Below are positions 46,899 to 56,647 of a DNA stretch of 64,000 nucleotides, piece by piece. The notes beneath the pieces are model-generated. The model was not told the origin of the DNA, searched no databases, and saw only the letters and a program-made list of their open reading frames with translations. Position 1 is the first letter of the stretch. Every line of letters starts with the position of its first letter. A program made the position numbers and the translations under genes. This stretch comes from Leucogyrophana mollusca (Eukaryota > Basidiomycota > Agaricomycetes > Boletales), in the NCBI GenBank assembly GCA_021014945.1, contig MU266423.1, positions 1 to 64,000 on the forward strand, in the 5' to 3' direction.

Positions 46899-47057
46899 GT
46901 CGACGTCTATCTTTTCGGTAGTATTCGGTAGTCCTGATTGGCACTAGCAATAGCGAGCCCGTTCCTTCAGTCAGTCGTCGAGTATGTTCGTGCGTCGGAG
47001 CATCAGACATGACGCCAGGTCTCACCCTCAAGGAGACATCAAGATTCTGGTTGATGG
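46899..47057 (+). pseudogene. Truncated duplicate of exon 1 of the arrestin-like gene at 47,421
   Basis: Plus-strand sequence here aligns by eye with 47,425-47,585 of the downstream gene. ATTGGCACTAGCAATAGCGA matches CTTGGTACCAGCGATAACGA, followed by similar GTCGAGTATGTTCGTGCGTC versus GTCGAGCACGCTCGTGGGTC and CTCACCCTCAAGGAGACATC versus ACCGTCCTCAAAGGCGACGT. The copy has lost the start ATG and contains indels that break the frame, and it stops soon after the GTTGATGG block. Nothing of exons 2-5 is seen nearby. It is a decayed partial duplication. Confidence 0.6.
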
Positions 47058-47420
47058 GTAAAGGCCAGTCTTTTAATTCCCGTCTACTTGAGTGTCAGTA
47101 CTACCAGTGCGCAGTCTCAGCATCTATTTGATGGCTCACATCTGACCTCGTTCTATTAGTATATATTCTACAAACGGAAGTGACGCTGTGCTGTCACCGT
47201 ATCCTCAATGATTGCACTGCCAATGATGTAGACTGAGGTTGCCCTCACAGCTCGAGTCCGAAGTTCGTCGCGGTAACTAGAAAACCCAACCGGCAAGCGC
47301 TCCAACCTGATTAACGCCCTATCGCGCCTATCTATTTCTCGGCGCTTCCCGGACTGAGATGCATATAATGTGCGTCCCTCATCGACTGCGACTCTCAATC
47401 CAGTTCCCAGATATCCAGTC

Positions 47421-49398
47421 ATGCAGCGCCTTCTGTGGGGTTCTATCCTCTTAGCTGGTACCGCACTTGGTACCAGCGATAACGAAGCCGATTCTGTAGC
47501 CAGCTGTCGAGCACGCTCGTGGGTCAGAGCACCGGATATGATTCCAGGCACCGTCCTCAAAGGCGACGTCCAGATTATGCTCGATGGAGATTGTGCAGAA
47601 GTCGAGAATTACTCACTTGGTTTGCGCCTCAAGGAGCGTATTTTCTTTAAGATACCGTGAGTGTTTCGTAAAGACTCTTCTATCTACGATATGGTTCTCA
47701 CTCACTGTCTGAGTACAGGCAAGAAGGTGCCACAATTCCTGCCCGGCCGACATCTGAGGCCTCTCAGGGATTCTGGAGCCAGCGTAATGAAGACATCTTC
47801 AGCCCAACTACCGATTGGGGGCTCTGGGGAATGGCAAGGAGCAAAGAAACCAATAGCAGCGAATGGGAAGCTTATGAGGAGGCTGTCAGGAGCGAGGACA
47901 TATGGTTCGTTCATGAAGAGGAGGCGGTAACATTCGAAATTAGATTTCCACTAGAGACACCCCATGATGGTACGTTTTAAGTTCCGCTCGAGATAATGTC
48001 TTAATGGGTTCTCTCAAGTGTCGCAGTCAAGTGCGATCGTGTCAGAATTCGGTCTCCTGGTGCCAGATACCAATTATCCTCCTGCCATGGATCACGCCAA
48101 AAGCGGCACCCATCTCGGAGGGGATGAAGTGCGTTGCCATGGACTGTCATTTCTTGCCCTTTTCTAATCGCTCCTTCAATAATAGATTGTTCAAGTTGAA
48201 TCCGTCTATGAATATTTCACGGAGATCCATTTCGCGAATGGAACCCTGAAGGAAATCTCGGCCGGAATAACCGCGTTTCAACCTCTCTACCCTCCGGTCA
48301 CCGAGAGAAAGTCGACAGTAATGCTGCAGCTGGAATCCGACCAGCACAGACCAGCAGGAACACCGGATCCGCTACAGAGCAATTATACTGCCGAGATTAC
48401 GTTCCCAGCTGGTCTACCATTTTTGCAAGGTGAGCTTGGGAGCGTCGATTTGAACGCCATGCCTTGGTTCTGAAATGTTGCTGCCACTTTCAGGTTCGAA
48501 GCAAAATCTAAGTGTCGTCCTTCATCGTTTGGGGTATAGCAACAGAACGGACAGCCCCACGCACGTCTCTGTTCGCCATCAATTCCGTGCATTACCTCAC
48601 TGGTCTAATCTCGTCTTTGATCCCGGGAATCGCACCTACCGAACTACCCAGACGAATCGTGTACTGTCGACGGCGCTGGATTTGGAACCCATCGTGCGCG
48701 ACTATCAATATCTGAAAGATGACACCCCCTCGATTATCTTCCCGAAGCCAACCCAGGTCGACTCTGATCAGCATAATGAAGCAGGCCACCTTGCCACAAT
48801 GACATCGGAGCCAATCACACTTCCCTTCCATGTCGGCCGCGAGTCTATTCCCGACTTTGCCGCTCGCTATCAGAAGTTGTCTAGCGAGCTTTGTACTCAT
48901 CTCACTGTTCCCAGGGCACCGGAGGAGCCCCTAGATCCCACCGATCCATTCAGCGAAGTACCCGTGGGCAAAGTCGATGACGAACAGTATGACTGGGTTC
49001 CGTGGGCAAAACCTGATAACTTAAGGCGTGGGCTTCGTATGCTCAGAGGTTGTGTCGATATCCCAGTGGTGCTTGAGACCCCATCTGCGGTAGCGGTAAC
49101 ACCACCTCATTACCTTTCCGCCGATGCACGCATGCCAATCTTTGTCGACTATTCTACCATCCCCGACCTGCTCGCAGAAACACGGGAGGAGCGTAATCTT
49201 CGGGCTCCATTGGCGAGTCATCAAATCAAGGTGATTCCCAAGGGTGAAGAAGTGATTCTCAGATACTTCCCCGGACACCACTGGAGGTATCCGATATATG
49301 TCGGGGAAACATGGGTGAAGAAAGTTCTACCGCGATTGGAACGCGACTTGGAAGGAAAGGATACGCGTGGCAGCGCGTTTGTGGTGCAAGGTGAATGA
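47421..49398 (+). CDS. Secreted or lumenal arrestin-like protein of unknown function
   Basis: Five exons (47421-47656, 47719-47969, 48019-48128, 48186-48429, 48494-49398) give 581 residues. A signal peptide is visible (MQRLLWGSILLAGTALGTSD). The following beta-rich part resembles an arrestin N-domain: PGTVLKGDVQIMLDGDCAEV, SLGLRLKERIFFK, then EAVTFEIRFPLETPHD, FGLLVPDTNYPPAMDHAKSG, and YEYFTEIHFANGTLKEISAG followed by FQPLYPP. The last exon (300 residues) has LSVVLHRLGYSNRTDSPTHV and a long region without a known motif, including PGHHWRYPIYVGETWVKKVL. Arrestins are normally cytosolic, so a leader on this fold is unusual. Alternative reading: an unrelated beta-sandwich secreted family. Exon 3 acceptor (TCTCAAG|TG) is chosen because it alone restores the conserved FGLLVP frame. 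Confidence 0.7.
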
Positions 49399-49761
49399 CC
49401 TTCGATGAAACCGTCGACTAAATCTCGAATATTTAATCTATTTACCGGACCTTAGCACAAAATAACCTCTGTCAATTTAGTTAGGTACATAACCTGAAGT
49501 AAGCTTTCCTCCCAGTTCAACTCTTGAGCCTTTGAGACTTCGGGCTGTTTCTATTGGCGATCGTTACTGGTAAGGCAGACTGTTGTCTCGAAAGAGAGCA
49601 GCTGTTTACCTCGATCTTTCGTCGGGAGTGTGTACTGGCACTTGTATACGGTAGCCTTGACAGACACACGCTAATAGCGCCCCTTCGCCACAAGGTTGGT
49701 GACAACATTTCGTCTTCAGCTACCCCATATTGACGGTGAGCGTCCCGCTCGCAACTGAAAA
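49399..49761. other. Intergenic region
   Basis: No gene seen; promoter side of the first BTB gene. Confidence 0.45.
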
Positions 49762-50842
49762 ATGACAGAAGGATCAGCTATGTTCGCACCCGATCCCGAT
49801 CTATATTTCTCAGACGGAAATATCATCCTTGCTGCTCCTACGTCGCTCGGTAAAGATGAGGTCGTCTTCCGCGTTCACAGATCTGTCCTTGCATCCCACT
49901 CTCCGGTGTTTGCAGACATGTTTTCGCCACCCCATCCACACCCGGACGTTAACGACACGTACGACGGGGAGGCTTTGGTGTGTCTTCACGACGATGCGAC
50001 ACATGTCAAGGATCTTTTACAAACTTTTTACCAGCCATTGTGAGCCCTCGGTGTCTTGGGTGGGGAAAACTAATGAGGGATCATGCAGTTCTCTGACGCT
50101 GACGCGATACGATCCTGACACGCCAGACAAAATCCGAGCCTGCCTACTCCTCGCAAAGAAATATCAGGTCCAGAGTCTCTACGATCACCTCGTCGCGCTT
50201 TTTCGAGCTGATTGGCCGGCGGATCTCAAGGAATGGGACGACCTTGAGGAGGAAGTGGCTTTTCGCCTGGACCAGGTCAACTCGGACTTTTCTGGTTTAC
50301 GCGAAGCATGGGATGTGGATAATTCCTTCCCCGAGCCAGCGTCCGCCATTCAGCTAGCACATGATTTTGACATACCAGAAGTACTCCCAGCAGCCTACTA
50401 CCACCTCTCTCGTCTCAAATTGACGCAAGATCGTGACGGCTGGCGTACTCAAAAAGGACAGCCGTTCTCGGAAATGACCAGCGAGGAGATTTTCATTCGG
50501 CTGAGGGCAGGAGAGCGCACCGCCCGGTGGTCTTTGGTAACGCTGCAGGATCTCAGGCGCGTTATCCTTTGGAGAGAATCACTCCAAGACCAGATTCCGC
50601 GACTGGAGGAACGCTATCGTGGTGTAGTGTGCGGCAATGCTTGCGACGCACAGCTTCGATTGGTTCTCCGGAAAATTCCAACGGGCACGAGTGACTTACT
50701 TGCGGAGCTAAAGGAGGCGTTTTCGGACGCAAAGCTCGCGCGTCGCGAGTTTTGTGCATCGTGCACCGCTGATATTGGCGAGAGGAACGAGATAGTGAGA
50801 GAGAACATCTGGAGTGAAATGAAGGCGTTCTTCCTGCTTTGA
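49762..50842 (+). CDS. BTB/POZ domain protein, tandem copy 1
   Basis: Two exons (49762-50039, 50089-50842), 49-nt intron in phase 2, give 343 residues. The BTB fold is at residues 10-130: DLYFSDGNIILAAPTS, VVFRVHRSVLASHSPVFADM, VCLHDDATHVKDLLQTFYQP, then RYDPDTPDKIRACLLLAKKY and LYDHLVALFRADWPADLKEW. A helical middle includes FPEPASAIQLAHDFDIPEVL PAAYYHLSRL. The C-terminal 90 residues carry two Cys pairs, VVCGNAC and REFCASC, that could bind zinc. This is the large agaricomycete BTB-only family, whose members are often lineage-specific and may serve as Cullin-3 adaptors or regulators; no function is known. Confidence 0.88.
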
Positions 50843-51153
50843 GGTAGTACTCCATATACATCTTGAACCAGGCAGGCAGTTTGTACACAGCTGCGGCAGA
50901 CAGTGCAGTTATTATATTCACTAGATTATCTACTTTATAACCACGTTGTGCAAGGATCCCAACATAGCAACTCCGACCTAAATTCAAGCACTTGCGATAA
51001 TTCGGTTCTTTGAGTTATCTCTCAAATAGCTACGACACCAATTTTGCATGGCGAGCTCGCCCCGCGCAGATCCAGGCCAGTCGTAAATCGTCTCCAGTCC
51101 AACTCCTACAATTTTATGCGCTTGCTCCAGGCCGATACGTTGACGATCACGAG
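50843..51153. other. Intergenic region between BTB genes
   Basis: No gene seen. It holds the 3-prime end of BTB copy 1 and the promoter of copy 2. Confidence 0.45.
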
Positions 51154-52087
51154 ATGCAGTCTGAGTCCGCCATTTTTGCGCGCGACCCCATTCTCTACTT
51201 TGCCGATGGAAACATCGTTCTGTCTGCCCTGACGTCGGAGAAGAAGGGAACTCTCTTTCGTATCCACAAATCCGTGCTTTCTTTGCACTCGCCAGTTTTC
51301 GCCGACATGTTCGCCTTGCCCGAGCCTCCATCTGGCGTAAATGATGCGTACGATGGGGTGCCATTAGTACATCTACACGATGACGCGATCCATGTCCGGG
51401 AACTTTTGCAAACCTTCTACCAACCAACGTAAATTCATTCTCGAGCTCCCATTTCATGATAGTAATAACCAAGCTGATGCAATTTTGGACAGTTCATTGA
51501 ATTTAGTGCGATACGACCCCAACACCCCGGACAAAATTAGAGGATGTTTACTCCTCGCGAAGAAATATCAGATCAAGAGCCTCTACGACCACCTTGTCAA
51601 GCACTTTCGGGCTGATTGGCCACAGAGTCTCCAAGAGTGGGATGCCCTTGAGGAGGAGATCGGCCTTCGGTTAAACCAGTTCCAATTGGCCGACATCAAT
51701 ACCGAGTTCGACATCAACTACGTGGACGATGTCTTCCCCGAACCAGCGTCGGCAATACGTCTGGCGCGTGAGTTGGACATACCAGAAATACTCCCTGCGG
51801 CATTCTACCAACTGTCTCGCCTTGATGTCACGCATGATCGCGATCGGTGGGCCGATTATACCGGCTACGACGATTTCTATACCAGCCTCAGGGAAGGAGA
51901 GCGGAGTGCGCATTGGTCCTTGCTGACTTCTGAGGAACTTATACACGTATTTTTGGGGAGGGAAGGGCTGCAACGGTTCGCGCAAAGCCTTCAGTGGAAG
52001 TTTAGACATGTGGCATGCACGAAATGTTGTTCAGGCCCTATCCAGGATTTTTTCGATTCATCCTCCGGAACGCCAACGACTTGCTGA
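51154..52087 (+). CDS. BTB/POZ domain protein, tandem copy 2, prematurely truncated
   Basis: Two exons (51154-51428, 51493-52087) give 289 residues. It follows copy 1 throughout: ILYFADGNIVLSALTS, FRIHKSVLSLHSPVFADM, VHLHDDAIHVRELLQTFYQP, RYDPNTPDKIRGCLLLAKKY, HLVKHFRADWPQSLQEWDAL, FPEPASAIRLARELDIPEIL. The intron is at the same codon and phase. The first Cys pair is ACTKCC. A TGA at 52085-52087 then ends the frame, but the same frame continues for another 52 codons that still match the end of copy 1. The protein as read lacks the second Cys pair. It may be a nonsense mutant, a recent pseudogene or an annotation-level readthrough case; no plausible intron removes the stop. Confidence 0.8.
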
Positions 52088-52246
52088 GACCTCAAAGATC
52101 TTTTTCTCCCGGAGGGCTGTTCTTACGGAATTTGCATCGACTGCCAGAAAGTGTGGCGGTCGAAGAATAGGTTGGTGAGGGAGGATATCTGGAGGGACCT
52201 GCCCAAGTATTTCTTCATTGAACGGGGAGATACCGTACCCCAGTGA
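52088..52246 (+). pseudogene. Post-stop remnant of BTB copy 2 C-terminus
   Basis: Directly after the TGA the same reading frame gives DLKDLFLPEGCSYGICIDCQ, then VREDIWRDLPKYFFIERGD, and stops at 52244-52246. Copy 1 has the equivalents ELKEAFSDAK, EFCASC and VRENIWSEMKAFF, so this was coding sequence. Conservation of frame and of CxxC suggests the stop is recent. Confidence 0.7.
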
Positions 52247-52465
52247 TCAATCATGGCGATACTTAATGTCCACAATACAATACTTGCAGATAAGTGGAGG
52301 CAGAGTAACGCCGTCCTAATGTCGAGTCGGTGCCTTTCGGCTGAGAGCAAGCCGTGGGCATATACATATGTCGCGTGCAATCCTTGAAGTGCACACTCAA
52401 AAGACTTCAGACAGACGCAGTAAGAGTCTGCCACGTATTCTCTACTCTAGTGGACGCTGGACGAA

Positions 52466-55183
52466 ATGACGGAGCCAGGACTACGACAGAGGAAGAAAGA
52501 CTCGTCGGAGACATCAGCTACTCCCAAAAATGTCACAGTATGGCGCTCTCCCATTAGCCGATGTGTTGCACATTGCTCATGGCTGTCCTTGCAGCATGCT
52601 GGCGGCGATAAAATTTCCTCACTAGGAAACCTGTATGTATGGGTCTTGCTCGGTGCGGGGTTGCTCATCTATCAAGTGAGTTGGTCATTTTTGAATATAA
52701 CGATACATGGGAGCTGAACACGGCTCAGTTTCCTAACATTGCCAAGGCTCCTCTCAGGCTCTTCCTGGGTCAGTCAGGCAGGGACACGCACCTGCCAGGT
52801 GTACGCCCAAACAGTGTAAGTACATTCTCGGCGGACATACCGAAACGTGATGCGGTAGTGGAAGCATTCAAGGTGCGTCTGGTCTTAACCTCTCCGCCTC
52901 TGCCCTCTTACAATTCACCACGCAGCATGCATGGCTAGCATATGGTGCAGCTCGTTCTTTAACACAACTGGTCGCACATACTGACGCGAACAGAGAGGGA
53001 CGCGATGGGCGACGACGAATATCACCCTTTCAGCCATACTGGCTCGAACTTGACTGCGGCAGGCGGCATCGGCTATACTGTCGCAGACTCGATAGACACG
53101 ATGTTAATCATGGGTCTTGATGATGAGTACCAGCGCGCTAGGACCTGGGTTGCGGAAAAACTTTCGTTTGATCGAGATGCAGAGTTCAACACCTTCGAGG
53201 TATGGGCCAACCTGAGCATATGGAATACTCACGTTTATGGTCTCGTCGACAGACTACCATTCGTGTCATGGGCGGCCTGCTTGCAGCATATCACCTCTCA
53301 GATCAAGATCACCTCTTTCTTGAAAAGGCGCAGGAGCTGGCTGACCGCATTCTCCCAACGTTCGAGACCGATTCAGGTCTTCCCCTTTCACTCGTTAATC
53401 TAGGACTGAAGGAAGGCGTACCTGACATGGACAATAATGGAATGGTGAGCACAGCGGAAGTCGCAACGCTGCAACTCGAGTTCCGCTACCTCGCACACCT
53501 GACGGACGAGGATATATACTGGGAAAAGGCTGAGAGGGTACGTGGTCGCATTTGACAGCTTGTCTTTTATTTGTCTCAATTGTCCCATTCACAGGTTATG
53601 GCTGTTCTCCGTGCTGCGCGCATGCCGCATGGCCTAGCGTCCATATTCCTGAGGTAAGGGCAGAGAGCCCTTTACGTTGCAGCTTCCATTCATCTGCCAT
53701 TCGTGTAGCCCGAAGGAAGGGCGGTTTATGACAGCGTCTATCCGCTTAGGCTCCCGTGGGGATTCATATTACGAGTACCTCATGTGAGTTCCTTCCATCC
53801 GCTCGGAACATCGCAACTGAGACCACGTACAGAAAGCAATATCTCCAAACTGTGAGCGTCTATTCAAATACGGCGTAAAACCACGTTGACAGTTGACCAG
53901 AACCAAACCGAAGATGTGTATCGTGAGGTATGCAAACCTCACCGCCCCTGAAATGTGATTTAATTACGGTCTTTTTAGATGTACGATGATGCCATGACTG
54001 GAATTCACAACTACCTTGTGCAAACCAGTATCTCCTCGAAACTGATCTACACTGCCGAGCTGAACCCCGAACGTACTGGCCAGGGAGAACTGTTCGTCTC
54101 ATTACCCTGTCCCACTAGTCTGCATCTGAAGTCAGCTCGGTTTCAGCGGATGGCGCTTGACACCAAAGCAGGACCACCTCGTTTGCTTCCTTGGCGGGTC
54201 ACTCATGCTCGGCGCCACGACTTCCGGAGCTCTCTTGCACCCTGTGTCTGTTCCACCGCGCCTCGAAGAGCTTTCAGAGGTGGGGAAACGGGATTGGAAG
54301 ACAGGAGTCGAACTTGTGAAGACATGCATGGCAACACACGAGACTGCTACGTAAGTCTGCCTTCTCTGTCTGTGGCTCCATCAACGCCCTCGATACGGTC
54401 TTGTGGCTGACCGTTCCATTACAGCGGATTGTCGCCAGAAATTGTTCATTTTAGGATGCCAGGTGATGAAGTGGAGAACTACGCTGCGTCGAAGGGGAAC
54501 ATGCCCTCCGACTGGTACATCAAGGGTTCAAAGTATGTATTATCTGATGGGTGCACTTTCGTCACGCTGACCCTCCCAACAGACCAGGCCACCCGCCCTC
54601 TCTTGATGCCCGCTACATTCTTCGGTGCGCTCTTCTACAGCCTACGCTGTCCTATCACTGTTGACCGCCTTCTGGTTGCAGTCCTGAGACCGTAGAGTCT
54701 CTCTTCCTTGCGTTCCGCCTTACAGGTGATACACAGTACCGGGATCAAGGCTGGGCAATCTTCCAAGCCATTGAAAAGCACTGTCGCGTGGACAGCGGTG
54801 GATATGCTAGCGTCAAGAATGTAGATCAGGTCCCTGTCGAGCATGAGGACAAGATGGAGACGTTCCTCATGGTGAGTAGCACTAACCGCTTTTCGAATCG
54901 CAAATTACTCATACAGGCTTTATCCGCGATGTACTGCAGAGCGAGACGTTGAAATACCTATATCTGCTGTTCGCAGATGCTAGCGTATTGCCCTTAAGTG
55001 GTGGGTGTCTCGTCTCGTCTCCAACTCGGTACCACCTGACCCCATGCTATTCCCAGAGTACGTCTTCAATACAGAGGTATGTCTACCTTGCCTTTTACCC
55101 CATGTTAGTAAGAGCTCAATCTCCATGCGAAGGCTCATCCGTTCCCCGTGTTTAACCCGTCCTTCCGGACGGGATTCTCGTAA
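52466..55183 (+). CDS. Class I alpha-1,2-mannosidase (glycoside hydrolase family 47)
   Basis: Eighteen exons (52466-52537, 52595-52675, 52729-52872, 52926-52944, 52994-53199, 53253-53537, 53595-53653, 53709-53783, 53833-53851, 53901-53927, 53979-54091, 54147-54350, 54425-54532, 54583-54624, 54682-54871, 54940-55000, 55057-55076, 55133-55183) give 591 residues; every phase agrees. A short basic cytosolic tail (LRQRKKDSS) and one membrane anchor (LYVWVLLGAGLLIYQ) make it a type II protein of the ER or Golgi. The GH47 core shows AVVEAFKHAWLAYERDAMG, ADSIDTMLIMGL, MGGLLAAYHLSD, SYYEYL, HLVCFLGGSLMLGA, the paired Cys in VCFLGG and KHCRVDSGG, RPETVESLFLAFRLTGD, MSETLKYLYLLFAD and YVFNTEAHPFPVF. It trims mannose from N-glycans. 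Four exons are 19-27 nt. The 57-nt first intron is in frame and could be retained. Confidence 0.92.
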
Positions 55184-55603
55184 GAGGCTTGTGCAGTGCA
55201 TATTCTATTGTAGCAGCTAGATTGCATTGATGTATACTACAGATGCTCTCGATATCTATTGACTTGCTCTGCCTTCTCTCATTCGTGTCCCCGCGAGAAC
55301 TGCAGCTTGAAAAGAATACCGTGGAAGCACAACAACAAACTCTCCTTGACAATTACACTACTAGTACATCAAAAAATCTGGCACTAAATGATAATCACTC
55401 GAACGCTGGGTAAAGGACAGTCGCGAGGTATGAGATATGGTTTAAAGTAGTTGTCTAAGCTGTAGATGTCGGACCCAACGAAGAGTGCAATATTAGTCCA
55501 CACAGAAAGCCAAAGATAAAGGAGCCATGAGGTATGTGTATGGTTAAATCTTTATAAAGAGGAGCAAATACCAACCACGAAGGACACAACAAGCGTTCTC
55601 CAG
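55184..55603. other. Convergent 3-prime region
   Basis: No gene seen between the GH47 stop and the stop of the next minus-strand gene. Confidence 0.45.
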
Positions 55604-56242
55604 CTACATGGCACCGGTAGTGGCTGCCTGCGCGTAGGACATCCCCCTCCAAGCAGGTTGCTCGGCGGTGAGAGACACGTATTCCCAAGGTTCGTCCAAC
55701 TCAACATCATACCCAAACTCATCCAGAGCTATAACGGAACGCACGCGTGGGACGACCTCGAACTCGGAGTCTAGGAATATATCATAGTGTGAGTAAGTCT
55801 GCCCATCGGTGAAACACCCTGAGTAGTTACCTCGTCCCTTTGGTGCCTTACGAGGCCTCAACGAGATCAAATCGGCGAGCTTCACTTCAGTGGCGCGAAC
55901 CTCTGTGCCTCCCCTTGGCAGGGACGGCGCTGCTCGGACAGAGTGTCCGTAGAGCTGTATATCGCCCTCGGGCTCTCCACCGTCCCACACTTCCATCCCA
56001 AACCTACGGGTGGTGCGAGAATTCTGGCGACCGCCGCCGCCGTAGGTCCCGCCTACAGCCTTCCACGCTGCGACCCTCTCCTTGCGCTCCTTCGCCTGCG
56101 CGTGCTCCCGCCTCTCCTTCACGCGGTGCCGCGCGTGCTCGTGGGCCCGTACTTCTTTCGCTGGTATATCGCCGGTAGGGACAGATGGTATGGGGGCCTC
56201 AGTCTGAGGAGAAGATTTCGGAGGTGATGTGATGGTAGGCAT
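55604..56242 (-). CDS. Hypothetical protein (212 residues)
   Basis: A single-exon frame from ATG at 56242; upstream in-frame sequence lacks an ATG. The product is MPTITSPPKSSPQTEAP, then a highly charged helical segment (RAHEHARHRVKERREHAQAK ERKERVAAWKAVGG), a Gly/Arg patch (GGTYGGGGRQNSRTTRRFG), and a globular-looking acidic C-terminus (SHYDIFLDSEFEVVPRVRSV; FGYDVELDEPWEYVSL; AWRGMSYAQAA). I do not recognise a family. Codon use and a composition change at the ends support coding. No signal peptide or membrane segment. Confidence 0.6.
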   Translation of the reverse strand: MPTITSPPKSSPQTEAPIPSVPTGDIPAKEVRAHEHARHRVKERREHAQAKERKERVAAWKAVGGTYGGGGRQNSRTTRRFGMEVWDGGEPEGDIQLYGHSVRAAPSLPRGGTEVRATEVKLADLISLRPRKAPKGRGNYSGCFTDGQTYSHYDIFLDSEFEVVPRVRSVIALDEFGYDVELDEPWEYVSLTAEQPAWRGMSYAQAATTGAM

Positions 56243-56647
56243 GAAGAGACTCAAAGGACGAGACAATAGCTTATATAGCTGACTCGAAGCGGTGCGGCCG
56301 GAAGCGCGGGGAATCCGAGGGAGTACTGGTTTGGTCAAGAAGGGAAGCGCCAAAGCTGGGCTGACGAGCCGGACGCAAACAAGGGGAAAAGATTAGCAAC
56401 AAGGGACCTATCTGAGTCAGTCATTTTAAGTCAACGGCGGTGACACTGGACAGGAAAGGACAGGAAAGGACCCAGCACCGCATAAAGATAGTGCAAAACA
56501 GGAAGTGACGTCGGATCACGTGATGGATTGTCCTATCGCCTCCAACGTTTCAGGGCGATCCTCCGCAACGTTCCGAGCTTTCTGGATTAGAAACACTGTT
56601 AAGTTAAGTACAAAGGCACGTAAATAGCACCAAGACCAGCGAACGTG
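56243..56647. other. Intergenic region
   Basis: No gene seen; contains a direct repeat GGACAGGAAA near 56,449-56,468. Confidence 0.45.
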
